Below, piece after piece: positions 21,432 to 32,612 of a stretch of 64,000 bases of DNA. The DNA is from Brassica napus (Eukaryota; Streptophyta; Magnoliopsida; Brassicales; Brassicaceae): positions 25,612,770-25,676,769 of the forward strand of contig NC_063452.1 of the NCBI RefSeq assembly GCF_020379485.1. The letters are read 5' to 3'. The notes under the pieces were generated by a model. It was given only the letters and a program-made list of their open reading frames with translations. It had not been told where the DNA came from and did not search any database. The position numbers and the translations under genes are program-made. Positions within the stretch are counted from its first letter, which is position 1. Each line of letters begins with the position of its first letter.

Positions 21432-21840
21432 ATGGGGAAGATACAACTCATGGGGTCAAGGAACTTACGGAGGAGGGAGACATCGTTACACTCGGAACTG
21501 GAACCTTTAAAGTGGGCAATGGAGAGCATGATACAACACTCGACTTGTCAAGAGTTTGGGACGGACTGCAAGGATCTGATAGCAATGATGGAACAGCCAC
21601 AAGATTGACCCAACTTCTCAACTGAGCTGGAAAACATTCAAACTCTTCGGTTGTGTTTTTCAGACTTCAAGATTACCTATATTCCGAGGACGCAGAATGA
21701 GATTGCGGATGCGCTTGCTAGAAATGCACGTTCTTTTCATAGATCATTATGTTTTATTGGTTGTTCTATTCCGGTCTGGCTTCCCAGACCACCTCAAGTT
21801 TGAGTAATAGAAGAGCCGTTTGCTGTAAAAAAAAAAAAAA
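21432..21840 (+). mobile_element. 5'-truncated LINE fragment with 17-bp target duplication
   Basis: Perfect 17-bp duplications AACAAACAATCTTGCGT flank it (21415-21431 and 21841-21857). It ends in a run of about 15 A. The sequence encodes the end of L1 RNase H: HSELEPLKWAMESMIQHSTC, FGTDCKDLIAMMEQPQD, then after a TGA (21606-21608, replacing Trp) the conserved YIPRTQNEIADALARNAR and a stop at about 21802. It is a different LINE copy from the one at 12061. The long perfect duplication points to a fairly young insertion. Confidence 0.9.
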
Positions 21841-21896
21841 AACAAACAATCTTGCGTCTTCTCCAAGAAAGTAAACTATCACTTGAGTTTGTGACA

Positions 21897-22842
21897 ATGG
21901 ACGACAACGACTTTAACGCGATCTCACGTTTTCTGGTGGAGAGGCAAAGAATCCGCCGGGGAAACTCGTCTCTGTCAAACTGGGTTGTTGACCTCTTCCG
22001 GAAGAATCCGAGGTATATATGTGACCCTTCCAACCCTCAATTCGCCATGGTTCATTCCGGAACCGATGATTCTAGCAGAGTCCATGGATGTGCATCTGGT
22101 TGCTGGAGGATCATAGGTAGAGCTGTAGTGTTAAGATCGAATCTTGGGCAGAAAATTCTAGGAATCAAGAGGATTCTCAAGTTCTGCGAACAGCGAAAGC
22201 CTAGAGAGTACAGGCGTCAGGCGAGTGTGGGTGATGGAAGAATACACACTTCCAAAAGATTGGGGAAAGGAGGAATGTTATGTTTTCACCAAGGTCACAT
22301 GCATGTTTCAAGCAGAGCTTAACATATTGCTCGATAAGCACTTCTCACGCCTATGTGTTTCAAGAGGTACTAAGTCATGGAAGAGTACTATCCCTAAAGA
22401 ACAGCTCAGCTTGCCCGTTTATGGAGTCGCTTTGGCTTCTGTAGAGAGGCAAGATCGTTATTATGCAGATACTATCATGAAATCTTGGGGACCGAAATGG
22501 CCAACCTACGCCACCAACGACGTCTACTCAAAGTTCCCTTCAGATCTTGTCGACTTTAAAGATCCCAAGTCCTCTACAAACGGATATTGTTTCTATGTCA
22601 ACAAGTTTGATGCTGGTGTTGAGACATGTGAGTGGCTGATGACCCCGCAAGATGAAGATAGGATGATCTATTCTAAGGTAACCGGGAAGATCGTGGGAAA
22701 GGTGAGGACTTTTACTTGTTTGGAATCAGTTAGTAGAGAAGAAGAAATGGTTAGTTGGGTGATGGAGGAGTATTCAGTATTGATGAATATGAAGAAGGGG
22801 AAAGTAATCTGTGTAATCAAGCAAGGACGTTATAACAGATAG
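21897..22842 (+). pseudogene. NAC-domain-like transcription factor gene with one frameshift
   Basis: The ATG at 21897 opens a frame with NAC-like blocks GCWRIIGR and ILGIKRILKFCEQRKPREY. The frame is lost at about 22211 and the match continues in the next frame with GVRRVWVMEEYTLPKDW (subdomain D-like) and KEECYVFTKVTCMFQAEL, then 200 open codons to TAG at 22840-22842. A second WVMEEYSVL block near the end suggests two NAC-like modules. The usual N-terminal LPPGFRFHP block is absent, as in some divergent NAC-like proteins of Arabidopsis chromosome 3. NAC proteins are nuclear transcription factors. With only one lesion, a recent pseudogene, an allele or a sequencing error are all possible. A LINE sits about 40 bp upstream of the ATG, in the probable 5' leader. 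Confidence 0.75.
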
Positions 22843-23474
22843 AGGACGTCAAGTGGTTGGGAGTGTTGGTGATTAAATCTTCGGTGATAATCAGTCTTTT
22901 ACCTTCTTGTTGTATAAACAGCTTTGTTTTTAGGTTCTTTGGTTTCCTTAAACCAGCATTTCTAGTGTTTGGGTCGATCTTTAGAGTATGTTAGGGACAT
23001 GAGATCTTCAGCTTCCACATTCTTTTGATTTATATAGTTTGGAGCTATATAATGTAGATTTTTTGTGCTGTCCACAGATTGATTCTAATTGAGAAAGAAG
23101 ATTCCTGAGATAATATTTGCATGTCTGTAAATATAAGAGTACCAAAGCAAAGCCTAAAATTTACCATACGAGAGTGTTTGAGACAAAATAAATATTATTT
23201 TGTGATTTTAGAGTCTAAAATATTTTGTTATTCCGCCTGAACTTTCTGTTACTCTAAAAAGAAACATACAGTGTAAGGGTATGTTATAAATCTTATATTA
23301 GAATTACCGTAGTAAAAACATATCAAATCTCATGCAGTAGATTTTATGTTTTGCTTAAACAAGCAATTTTAATCTTTCAGATCAATCTTTTAGCTCGTTT
23401 GAGACATGAGATTAGATTTGGAGCTGAGTAATGTAGATTTTTGTGTGTATTTGAGCATTTAAAATATATGAAAA
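22843..23474. other. 3' flank of NAC-like gene
   Basis: No gene. A phrase of about 25 bp (GAGCTRWRTAATGTAGATTTTT) occurs at about 23042 and again at about 23420, each preceded by GACATGAGAT, suggesting an old duplication of the 3' flank. Confidence 0.45.
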
Positions 23475-23562
23475 CTAGATAGTAACCCGCGCTTTGCACA
23501 GATAAGATAAATGTCTATATTAATGTTGAAATTATATATTATGATTATGTACAACGTAAGGT
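23475..23562 (-). mobile_element. Helitron 3' terminus, minus strand
   Basis: Read on the minus strand, the sequence ends GCAAAGCGCGGGTTACTAT-CTAG followed by T (plus-strand A at 23474), the Helitron 3' signature with an imperfect GC-rich hairpin. The element extends to the right and is interrupted at 23566 by the CACTA transposon. It probably continues after 32612, but its 5' TC end was not found with confidence. Confidence 0.65.
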
Positions 23563-23577
23563 ATACACTACATGAAA

Positions 23578-24058
23578 ACGTTTCCATAACGACGAAAAGT
23601 TACGAAGAAAATTTTTCCTTGTAAACTTACTAGTAGTTTACTAGGATGTTACGAGAAATGGACGTAGACGTAAAATTACAAGCAAAACGTTTCGTCGTAA
23701 ATGCTTTGTAAATTTACGACGAAAGTACGCCGCAAACAATATTCGTCGTAAATTTACGAGGATATTACGACGAAACATGTTATGTTATTTATTGGTGAAA
23801 ACGTGTATTCAATGCGCTTTAAATTACCTAATTTCGTTGTAAATTCCTTGTAAAAATGATGTAAAAAAGATGTAAAACCGTAGTAAAATTTTTCTAGTAA
23901 AATCATTGTTACACTCACCTACCAAACTCGAAAAAAATTCTATATATATGTCATTTCTCACAACTCACTCTCTCACAACACACAAAGGAAAACACGAAAA
24001 AAATATTCCCAAAAAAGAATTGCCAAAATAACAATTCCCAAAAAATATCTAAAAAATG
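23578..24058 (+). repeat. CACTA left subterminal and leader region, copy 1
   Basis: This segment of about 480 bp recurs at 25507-25999 with high identity. It includes TCCATAACGACGAAAAGTTA, the TCGTCGTAA cluster, a TATATATATGTCATTTCTCA promoter/leader string and ACACACAAAGGAAAAC. Copy 1 carries the CACTA terminus; copy 2 directly precedes the TnpD reading frame. Between them lies the GRF-zinc-finger segment. Confidence 0.85.
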
Positions 24059-25020
24059 AGTTATTTCGCTATTATGCCTTACTTTGAAGGGACATTGTGG
24101 AATTCAGTACCCTTGAAAAGGAAATTTGTGTGAGTATCTTCATATTTCAAAATACTAGTGCTACCCTTAAACTGGCAAGCTAATGGCAATGAAACGAAAT
24201 GGCAGGTTAACAGCACGGCTTCAAATGAGAAAAATGACAAGCTAATGGCAATGATCTTTCGTTTAATAACGAGGAATTTCTTCACTTTGTTGCTCTGTAA
24301 CCTTTTCTATGTGGTGTGCAAACCACTTTCAACATAAGGTTGCTATTTATCCTTTTCTATGTCGTGTGCAAACCGTTTTATCTTCATAGTCACATGTTGT
24401 GTGTTTGTGAGTAGGCGCATAAAAAAATAGAAAAACTATTGTTTGAGATTTAAAAATCCTATGGGTTATTGGAGACAGAAAGATAAAAAAGAAAGATTTA
24501 AACAAAGATGATTTGAGCTACAATGGTGTCCGCATGGGTTCCTCATGGGTTATTATAGATAGATAGGGAGATAATGTCTTCATCTCATCAAATGGGCTCA
24601 ATACTCTCTATAATGGGCACCTGTCACATGAAATGGCAAAAGTAAACAGCGAATATAAATCTCGGGTGTATCCATCCTAATACTATGATAAATGGGATCA
24701 GTCCCCTTAATGGGCCCATGTTAACTGATTGTAAAGCATATGTTGGTTGGTGTATACCTACTTGGATGGCAAATGTAAATAGCAAAAAAAAAGCGAGAAA
24801 TCATCTCGAATCTCTCTATGCGTTTAAACTTATGTTGGTTGATGTATACCTACTTTGATGTTTCTTAATTAAAGGTGTAGTACTGGTAAAACATAACGAC
24901 CTAGCAAACAGAAAAACATAGCAATATATAAGTTTAGAACACAAGAGAAAAACACGAGAGCACCACCAAGTTCATAAGATATTTACGGAATCTAACACAC
25001 AAAATTAAGAAAAACCCTGG
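24059..25020. other. Segment between the duplicated CACTA left ends, non-coding part
   Basis: No gene recognised. Short phrases recur (GGCAAGCTAATGGCAATGA at about 24174 and about 24238; CCTTTTCTATGT at about 24301 and 24351; ATGTTGGTTGRTGTATACCT at about 24750 and 24831), suggesting small duplications. Confidence 0.5.
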
Positions 25021-25021
25021 A

Positions 25022-25105
25022 CTAATTTCTTGAGCTCTTCGATCTCCTTAGTCATTTGTTGAACCCTTGACTAATTTCTTGAGCTCTTCGATCTCCTTAC
25101 TAATT
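25022..25105. repeat. Tandem duplication of 50 bp at the end of the GRF gene
   Basis: GACTAATTTCTTGAGCTCTT and CGATCTCCTTA occur at about 25020-25050 and again at about 25070-25100. The duplication places an in-frame stop early and repeats codons of the coiled coil beyond it. Confidence 0.8.
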
Positions 25106-25457
25106 TTTTGAATCTTTAATTGCAGCTTCAAGCGGGTCTCGACCTTGTCACGAACGTCTTTCTTCAAATCATTCACCTCATCTTCGAGTGCTAGAAGACA
25201 GCAAATGCGAAAGTGAGAGCCATCATCCTGAAGGTGCAAGGGTAATTTTGAAAGTCAACAAATTAACAAGAGAAACAAACATATATTCGTATACCGCACA
25301 TCATTCTAACCTCAAATACTTTGTATACATAGTACCGCCTTCCTTGCTCGCCTGTCTCCACTACAATAGATTGACCACAAGCACACTTGTTTGGTATGCC
25401 ATTGTTTGCGTCCGCAACTGCAAAGAGCCAATCATATTCCCTTTTGTGTTGCTTCAT
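25048..25457 (-). CDS. GRF-type zinc finger plus coiled-coil protein, two exons, carried inside the CACTA
   Basis: On the minus strand, exon 1 (25457-25311) and exon 2 (25227-25048), joined by a GT-AG intron in phase 0, give 108 residues. IPNKCACGQSIVVETGEQGR and RRYYVYKVFE form the GRF-type finger; the third cysteine expected in RYYxC is Tyr here. After DDGSHFRICC a long charged coiled coil follows (about residues 64-105: EDEVNDLKKDVRDKVETRLK, then IEELKKLVKG). Proteins of this design are common, mostly uncharacterised transposon-associated genes in Brassicaceae. Role unknown: DNA or RNA binding and dimerisation are inferred. A longer start (ATG further upstream, 25481-25479) meets a stop after five codons, so the true N-terminus may be lost. 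Confidence 0.6.
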
Positions 25458-25506
25458 CTGGCTCTAGCAAGGATCCGTCATTTCTGACTAGAGAGAGAGG
25501 GAGGAA

Positions 25507-25999
25507 AATTTTCCATAACGACGAAAAGTTACGATCCTTGTAAACTTACTAGTAGTTTACGAGGATGTTACGACAAAATGGACGTAGATGTAAAATTACA
25601 AAAAAAACGTTTTATCGTAAATTACGAGAAAGTACGCCGCGAACAATATTCGTCGTAAATTTACGAGGATATTACGACGAAACATGTTACCGTTATTTAT
25701 TGGTGAAAACGTGTATTCAATGCGCTTTGAATTACCTAATTTCGTTGTAAATTTCTTGTAAAACTGCTGTAAAAGAGATGTAAAACAGTAGTAAAATTTT
25801 CCTAGTAAAATCATTGTTATACTCACCTACCAAACTCAAAACATTTCTATATATATGTCATTTCTCACAACTCACTCTCTTACAACACACAAAGGAAAAC
25901 AAGAAAAAAAATTCTGAGTAAAAAAATTCCAAAAAATTAAAAAAAATAAAATTCCCAAAACAAATTGCCAAAAAAATAATTCCCAAAAATAATTCTAAA
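25507..25999 (+). repeat. CACTA left subterminal and leader region, copy 2
   Basis: Second copy of 23578-24058; it lacks the CACTAC terminus. It supplies the promoter-like leader (TATATATATGTCATTTCTCA near 25850) just upstream of the TnpD start at 26004. Confidence 0.85.
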
Positions 26000-26003
26000 A
26001 AAA

Positions 26004-29000
26004 ATGGCGGATGTCGGTAATATTTACGAGTTACGGAGTTAGATGTATTCCCGTAAATATTCGGAAGGGAGAGTGACGAATGCATTTATGAGCGGGCTAG
26101 AGACATTCATGTACCATGCGGGCAACACCGATCACGCAGGAAAGCGGTAAGATGTCCTGCCCTTGTCGAAAATGTAAGAATTCAAAATTTTTACGTAGTG
26201 AAACTGTGTGGAAACATTTAGTAAACAGAAGATTTACACTACATTATTATATTTGGTATCAACACGGAGAGGGTTATGGTGGAAATGAAGCTAGTAGTAG
26301 TAGTAATAATTTTGAGGATGCTGGTAATAATGAAGAACCGAATCATTTGCATAATAAATATAATTACCATCAAGAAGAGCAGATGGTAGATCATGATAGG
26401 GTTCAAGACATGATTAATGATGCATTTTTAGAAATAACTACAACAATAGCTGATGAAACTGGAAATGTAGAAGAACCTAATTTGGATGAAAAAGGTTTTA
26501 TGAAATGCTAGATGCTGCAAATTTAATCAACCAATCTACACTGGTTGTAGAGAAGGTCTCTCTAAATTGTCTCTAGCATCTAGAATGATGAATATTAAAA
26601 CGGATCATAATTTACCTGAGAATTGCATGGATTCATGGGCGGAGTTGTTTAAAGAGTATTTGCCAGAAGACAACGTGTCTGCTGAATCTTATTATGAGAT
26701 TCAGAAATTGGTTTATAGTCTTGAGTTGCCTTCGGAGATGATAGATGTTTGCATCGACAACTGCATGATCTACTGGAAAGATGATGAGAAGCTAGAAGAG
26801 GGTCTATCTGCAAGAAACCACGATTCAAACCGCAAGGACGTGGGAGGAATAGGGTACCATACCAAAGGATGTGGTACCTACCAATTACATACAGGTTGAA
26901 ATGGTTATATTAATCTGAGAGGACTGCTGCATCGATGAGGTGGCATGCCGAACATGTCCAGAGGGATGGCGAGGTCGCTCATCTATCAGATGCAAGAGCG
27001 TGGAAATATTTCAACAAGGTACACCCATATTTCAGTAGAAATATTCGGAATGTCTATATTGGGTTATGCACCGATGGATTCAGTCCATTCGGAATGTTTG
27101 AGAGACAATGTTATTTGTGGCCAGTCATTCTTACGCCGTACAATCTACCGCCAGAAATGTGCATGGAACAAAAATTTATGTTCTTAACGATATTAATCCA
27201 TGGAGTGAAGCATCCAAAATGGTCGCTAGATGTTTTTTTCAACCATTAATACAAGAGCTAAAGGATTTGTGGTCAGAAGGGGTGAGGGCGTATGATTGTT
27301 CGTTGAAAAATAATTTTACGATGCGAGCAGTCCGCTGTGGACGATAAGTGACTTTCCTGCTTATGAGATGTTGTCTGGTTGGATAACACATGGAAGATTA
27401 TCTTGTCTATATTGTCTTGGATTGACGGATACTTTTCAACTGAAGAATGGTAGGAAGAGTTGTTGGTTTGATTATCATAGTCGCTTTCTTCCCATTTCTC
27501 ATCCATTCAGAAGAAATAAGACATTGTTTAGGTACAAAAGAGTTGTCAGAGGCAGTCTTCCTCCATATTTCACCGGCCAACAGATCGAAGCGGACATTGA
27601 TTATTACAGAGCTCAGGAAACAGTTAAGTATGGAGGAAACTAGCATATTCTGGAAATATGCCTGATGGGTATGGTGTGGCGCACAATTGGCATAAAAAGA
27701 GTTTATTTTGGGAGTTTCCTTACTGGAAGGAGCTTCTTTTACGTCACAACCTGGATGTGATGCATATAGAGAAGAACTTTTTTTACAAAATCATGAAAAC
27801 AATACTGAACGTCCCTGAGAAGACAAAAGATAACAAGAATTCAAGGATGGACTTACCGGATATTTGCTCAAGAAGTCAGTTACATATCAAGAGCAATGGA
27901 AACGTTCATGTTCCTATCTTTCGGTTGTCATCAGAAGCAAAAACTACTTTGTTTGACTGGGTTGCATCAGAAGTTAAGTTTCCTCATGGTTATGTTTCTA
28001 ATATGTCAAGATGTGTTCAACAAGGTCAAAAGTTCTCAGGAATGAAGAGTCATGATTGTCATGTGTTTATGCAACGACTACTTCCATTTGCTTTCGCCGA
28101 GCTCCTTCCAACAAATGTACATGAAGAAATTGCAGGTAAATATTAATTTATAATATATGTGCATATGTTATGAAATGTTATTAATTGGGTTACTTTTGCA
28201 ATATACAACCATCAGAACCTTCTTCAGAGATCTTAGCACACGTACGTTCAAGGAAGAAGTCATTGAACAACTTTATGAGAACATTCCGATCATATTGTGC
28301 AATCTGGAGAAGATATTTCAACATTTATTTTTTGACGTCATGGAGCATCTAGTTGTCCACCTCCCGTATGAAGCATTGCTTCGTGGACCTGTTCATAATG
28401 GATGGATATATCCGCTTGAACGTTCCATGAAACATTTGAAGGGAAAAGCAAGAAATCTTGCAAAGGTCAAAGGTTCAATAGTAGTTGGGTGTTTAACAGC
28501 AGAAACAATATCACATCATACTACATTGCTCCAACTGTTCGTACGAAAAAAAGAATTCCTAGAAGATATGATGTTGGAGAAATATCGACATCATATGCAG
28601 TTGATGGTGTTCCTGACATTTTCTGTCAAATTGGACGGTTTGGTGGTAAACTGAAAGAAGTATGGTGGTCATGTGAAGAAGATAAGCATAGTGCCCACAC
28701 TTATATTTTGCTCAACTGCGAGGATGCAGTAATCCGTTCCTTTGAGAAGTAAATATTCTTGTGAAAGGTTAATTATATGAAAAATGTTAATTATATATGC
28801 TCTATAGCATTCATTTTATTTGCAGCATGTTTGTATCTCAAGTTGAAGAAGCAATATCAGGAATATCCTCAACTGAGGTGGACGCACGGAAAGATAAGCC
28901 TTTTGTGAAGTGGTTAAAATCACAGGTATATATATATATATATCTCATTTTAACAGTGATGCTATAAGATAATTTTAACGGTGATGCTTTTTGTAGGTTG

Positions 29001-29676
29001 AGTATGACGATCCATATTACTCCGTATGCTTTCACAATTTGGTCCAAGGTCCAGTAGCAAAGGTCACCACTTCACCTATGTATTTCACACGAGGTTTTAC
29101 CTTTCACACATACGAGTATGGGAGACATCGGACAACAAGTAACTACGAAATATGTGTGAAAGGCGAAACAGACTTTTACTGGATCTTGCAGGAGATTATT
29201 AAAGTCGAATTTCAGGGAATATTGAAGCTAAAATGCGTCCTCTTCAAATGTGAATGGTTCGACCCTGTTGTCAACCAAGGTGCTCGGGTTAACAAATTTG
29301 GTGTTGTGGATGTCAATTATGGGAGAAGATACAACATGTTCGAGCCTTTCATCCTAGATTCTCAAGCCGTGCAAGTTAGCTTCCTTCCATACCCTCGCCT
29401 TCGAAGTTCTGGGATAACCTGGTTAGCTGTTATAAAAATTACACCTCGTGGATGAATTGTTGCTGGAGAAGAACCACCTTTGCAAGAAGAAGGCACTATC
29501 AATGAAGTTAATGTACCTGATCAATAACTAAATGAGATCCTTCTGGTCAATCCGGAAAACCAACAATATGAAGATCTTCTGGAAGATGTGACAGATGAAG
29601 CACGTGAAGACGAGTTCGATGGAAGTGACGATGATCATTGTACTGATCTTGATGAGAACGAAAACGATTCAGAATG
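26004..29676 (+). pseudogene. CACTA TnpD/TNP2-type transposase gene, decayed
   Basis: Domains in order. Transposase-associated N-terminus (about 26004-26290): MADVGNIYELRS, stop, then MSCPCRKCKNSKFL and VWKHLVNRRF. Transposase_21 core (about 26560-27640): WAELFKEYLPEDN, DARAWKYFNKVHPYFS, RNVYIGLCTDGFSPFGM, WPVILTPYNLPPEMCMEQKF and KFMFLTILIHGVKHPK, then SGWITHGRLSCLYC. The next block (27658-28146) has KELLLRHNLDVMHIEKNFFY. A DUF4218-like block (28200-28490) has VVHLPYEALLRGPVHNGWIY. A DUF4216-like block (28980-29450) has NFGVVDVN-type sequence KFGVVDVNYGRRYNMFEPFI. An acidic tail ends at TGA 29674-29676. At least eight frame changes or stops separate the pieces; some gaps are genuine introns (for example 28752-28826). 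TnpD cuts the element ends; this copy is not functional. Confidence 0.88.
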
Positions 29677-30457
29677 ATGTAATCTATGTAACAAATGTTG
29701 TTTTTATTTTTCATTTTCTCATTTTAATGTATGTGTAACAAATGTTGTTTTTCTTTTTCATTTTCTCATTTTAATGTATGTGTAACATATCTTGTTTTAT
29801 ATAATATGTTTTCTTTTGGTTTAAAAAATTAATTTGGAGTTTAGGGTTTAAGTTGGATAAAGAGATAAAGAGGAAGAAGATGTAAAGAAGAAGATGGTGT
29901 TATAAGATAAGTGATTTTGGTGTTTAGGTTTTCAGGTTTTCAGGTTTCGGGGTTTAGGGTTAAGCCTCGTAAAGTCGCCGTTAACAAAAACACGGGCCTG
30001 GTAAATTCGTCGTAAATGAAAAAAGCATGAGCGTTCCACGTGAATTCGTCGTAACTTTTCCACGTAAATTCGTTGTAAAGTTAAAAACACTGGCCTCGTA
30101 AATTCGTCGTAAATGAAAAACACGGGCCTGGTAATTTCGTCATAACTGAAAAAACGCGGGCTTGGTAACTTCGTTGTAACTTTACGACGACTTTACGAGG
30201 AATACCTTTTCTTATATATAGGCGACGCCTCAGAACGAGCTTTGCTTGTTCATTTCTCCCAAATCCCTCCCCACTCCTCTAAGGTAACCTCTCCCTCTCT
30301 CTAGTTTTCCTTTTTTTAAAAATTGTTTAGTTTTAGGTGGTTAGTATAGGCTATTAGTTTAAGTAATTAGTTTAGATGATTAGTTAGGTATCAGAATAAT
30401 ATTTTTAAATTATGTCGTTAATGATAAAACAAACTGTAATTTCTTTAAAAAAATTAG
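29677..30457. other. Spacer with internal CACTA subterminal-type repeats and TnpA leader
   Basis: A 56-bp tandem repeat (ATGTGTAACAAATGTTGTTT TTMTTTTTCATTTTC) lies at about 29686-29785. From 29945 to 30215 there are about seven copies of TCGTCGTAA-like motifs interleaved with AAAAACACGGGCCTGGTAA units. A TATATATAGGCGAC box at about 30214 and CT-rich leader lead to the TnpA-like start at 30458. Confidence 0.65.
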
Positions 30458-32064
30458 ATGGGTCCTAGAAGAAAGCCAGCTGCACCTACTTACTCTCTGA
30501 TGTTTCATGATAGTGTCGGGACATCTTCTTCCGGTCCATCATATTCCGAGGCAGTTCCGGACTCTCAGACATCTCAGAGAGTTTCTTGGAGTCCTCCTCC
30601 TCCTGCACCTCATATGCCTCTACCACCTCCTCCCCCAGCCGCTGCACCTCAGCCTGTCCCAGCAGGTGCAGTTCATCCAGATTTGCGTGTGCCTCCCTCT
30701 GCCCATAGGCGAGATATACAGTGGAGGATTTGCTCGCCCAGCCTGGACGAGAGAGCTTGGATGTTCTGGATCCCGATAGACTGCCGGTAACTTATTGGTA
30801 ATTTACTATTTTTTAGTACATTAAAATTTAAATTTTTTTTAACAATTAGGTTCTCTTTTCAGGTTTGGGGCTAACAACCGTGTTGGCCGGAGCGTGTCGG
30901 AGACGATCAAGGGCTACTACGACGGAGCCTACCCGAATTGGAGCAAGACTCCAGACCACATTAAAAATACTTGGTTTAAATGTTTTGCGGTAATATATAT
31001 ATTTTTTAAAAATCTAATTAAATATTTATATCTAATTAAATATTTATTTTAATTTTTTAAAAAATTTATTTGTTTCAGTAAAGGTGGCAGTGGTCCTTGG
31101 GAATCACCGAGAGGGTGAAGAGGGAGTTCGTTGCAAAGGCAAAGACCCGCCTTTGCAACACTGTCTCCTATTGGAAGGACAAGTGGGAGATCTACGGTTA
31201 TGACGGAAAGCCCACCGAGCTCAGGAAGGAGGTATGGGATGATCTCATCGCCTTTTGGAAGCTATCCTCTTCAATCCGTAAGGCCAACTCGTGCTCCGCT
31301 TCCCAAAGAACAAAGGACAAATATGGTCATTTGCCCATAATTCACAGAACCGGATAAAAGCCTAACGCCGGAATCCATCTAGAAGCTGTAAGTTGTTTCT
31401 AATATTTATTTTGAATTTTTTAATTAATTTAAATGTTAATATTTAATTTTATTTAATTTTTTTGTTTGTAGTATGAGAAGACGAGAGTCTTACCATATCT
31501 GTCAGATCTATTCAAGATGACTCACGCCACATCAGACGGGATTTTTGTGGATCCGGCATCCGAGAAACTCTTCAACGCAGTGGCTTCTCGGGTTGAAGAG
31601 CGGTAGATGGAATTAACCCAGCAGTCTCCCGATGGATTACCCGTCAAACTGACCACCGAAGAGGTCAACAGGATCTTCGTAGAGATAAAAATTTATAAAT
31701 TTATTTAAATAAATTTAACTATTTCATAAAATTTGACTATATTAACATTTTATAGGTGGCTCCTAGAAAGAAGGGACGGACAGTGGGCATAGGTTATGTT
31801 AACGAAGTTGCTAAGGCAACTTCGTCATACGCTTCGAGACGGGATGAAGATAACTCTCAGATGAGAGCTCGGATGGATAGCTAGCTGGATCGTTTAGACT
31901 CTCTTGAGGATCTTGTAGACGTGATAGCGGTGGGAAACCCGACGATGCAGCGAGCACTAAATGAGAGACGAGCAGCTCTCGGGATGCCAATACGGAATCC
32001 CGAAGATGCCAATCCAGACCGTTCTCAACTGAGCACCGCCACCGACTACTTCGATAATATGTAG
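30458..32064 (+). pseudogene. CACTA TnpA-like (Transposase_24 family) gene, decayed
   Basis: The ATG at 30458 gives MGPRRKPAAPTYSLMF, a proline-rich linker (about 30595-30680), a frame change near 30714, then VEDLLAQPGRESLDVLDPDR. Exon 2 (about 30862-30988) has NRVGRSVSETIKGYYDGAYP and NWSKTPDHIKNTWFKCF. Exon 3 (about 31081-31390) has QWSLGITERVKREFVAKAKT, VSYWKDKWEIYGYDGKPTEL and SCSASQRTKDKYG. Later exons hold THATSDGIFVDPASEKLFNA (31519-31578), APRKKGRTVGIGYVNEVAKA and NPEDANPDRSQLSTATDYFD to TAG 32062-32064. Stops lie at about 31354 (TAA), 31603 (TAG) and 31882 (TAG). TnpA proteins bind the subterminal repeats; here those are the TCGTCGTAA-type motifs (inference). Confidence 0.85.
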
Positions 32065-32224
32065 TAGTGTTTTTATTTGTTTCGTTTTGTATTATGAATT
32101 TAAATATTATGTTATGACTTTTAAATTGTTTTTAAAAATATGTTTTCATTTTCATATTTCATCTTATATTTAATTTTTTTTAAAATTTCTAATTTAAATA
32201 ATATTTTTATTTTAATTTAATATT

Positions 32225-32609
32225 AAATGGTAAGAAACTATGTAAATTCGTTGTAAACTTTACATGGAATTTACAACGAAATCTTCGTAACATCGTCGTA
32301 ACGTTTGCGTGGAGCTTACATGGGCAGCATTGTAAAATCTTCGTAAATGTTACATGGAGTTTACATCGAAATAATACGACTACTTTACATCGAAATAATA
32401 CGAGTACTTTACATCGAAATTTTACGTCTCGTTTACGACAAAATGTTTCCTTCCGTTTTACGAGGAAAGCATTCCTCGTAAACGTTACCACATGTTTACG
32501 ACGAAACCTCCGTTATGACGGACGTTTAACAACAAAACGGTTTTCAATGTTAATTCGCCGTAACACCCTTTTTACGACGAATATACAAGGAATATGTTTT
32601 CTTGTAGTG
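32225..32609. repeat. CACTA right subterminal repeats and terminus
   Basis: Repeated TTTACATCGAAATAATACGA units (32346-32425) and TTACGACGA/TCGTAA motifs end at the terminus TTTTCTTGTAGTG. They mirror the left subterminal cluster at 23590-23760. Confidence 0.85.
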
Positions 32610-32612
32610 ATA

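Larger units (their letters stand above)
23566..32609 (+). mobile_element. CACTA (En/Spm) transposon, 9,044 bp, both ends and target duplication present
   Basis: The left end CACTACATGAAAACG and right end ATGTTTTCTTGTAGTG form the CACTA terminal inverted repeat. The 3-bp duplication ATA lies on both sides (23563-23565, 32610-32612). Subterminal regions are full of TnpA-type repeats around the motif TCGTCGTAA/TTACGACGA (23590-23760, 29960-30200, 32240-32580). Two plus-strand gene regions correspond to TnpD/TNP2 (26004-29676) and TnpA/Transposase_24 (30458-32064). Both are decayed, so this copy cannot supply its own transposase, but the termini appear intact enough for trans-mobilisation (inference). 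Confidence 0.92.

Noticed and set aside
30458..30790. Proline-rich cell-wall-type protein
   Set aside because: The frame continues, after a shift, into the Transposase_24 block and lies within the CACTA, so it is the TnpA N-terminus.
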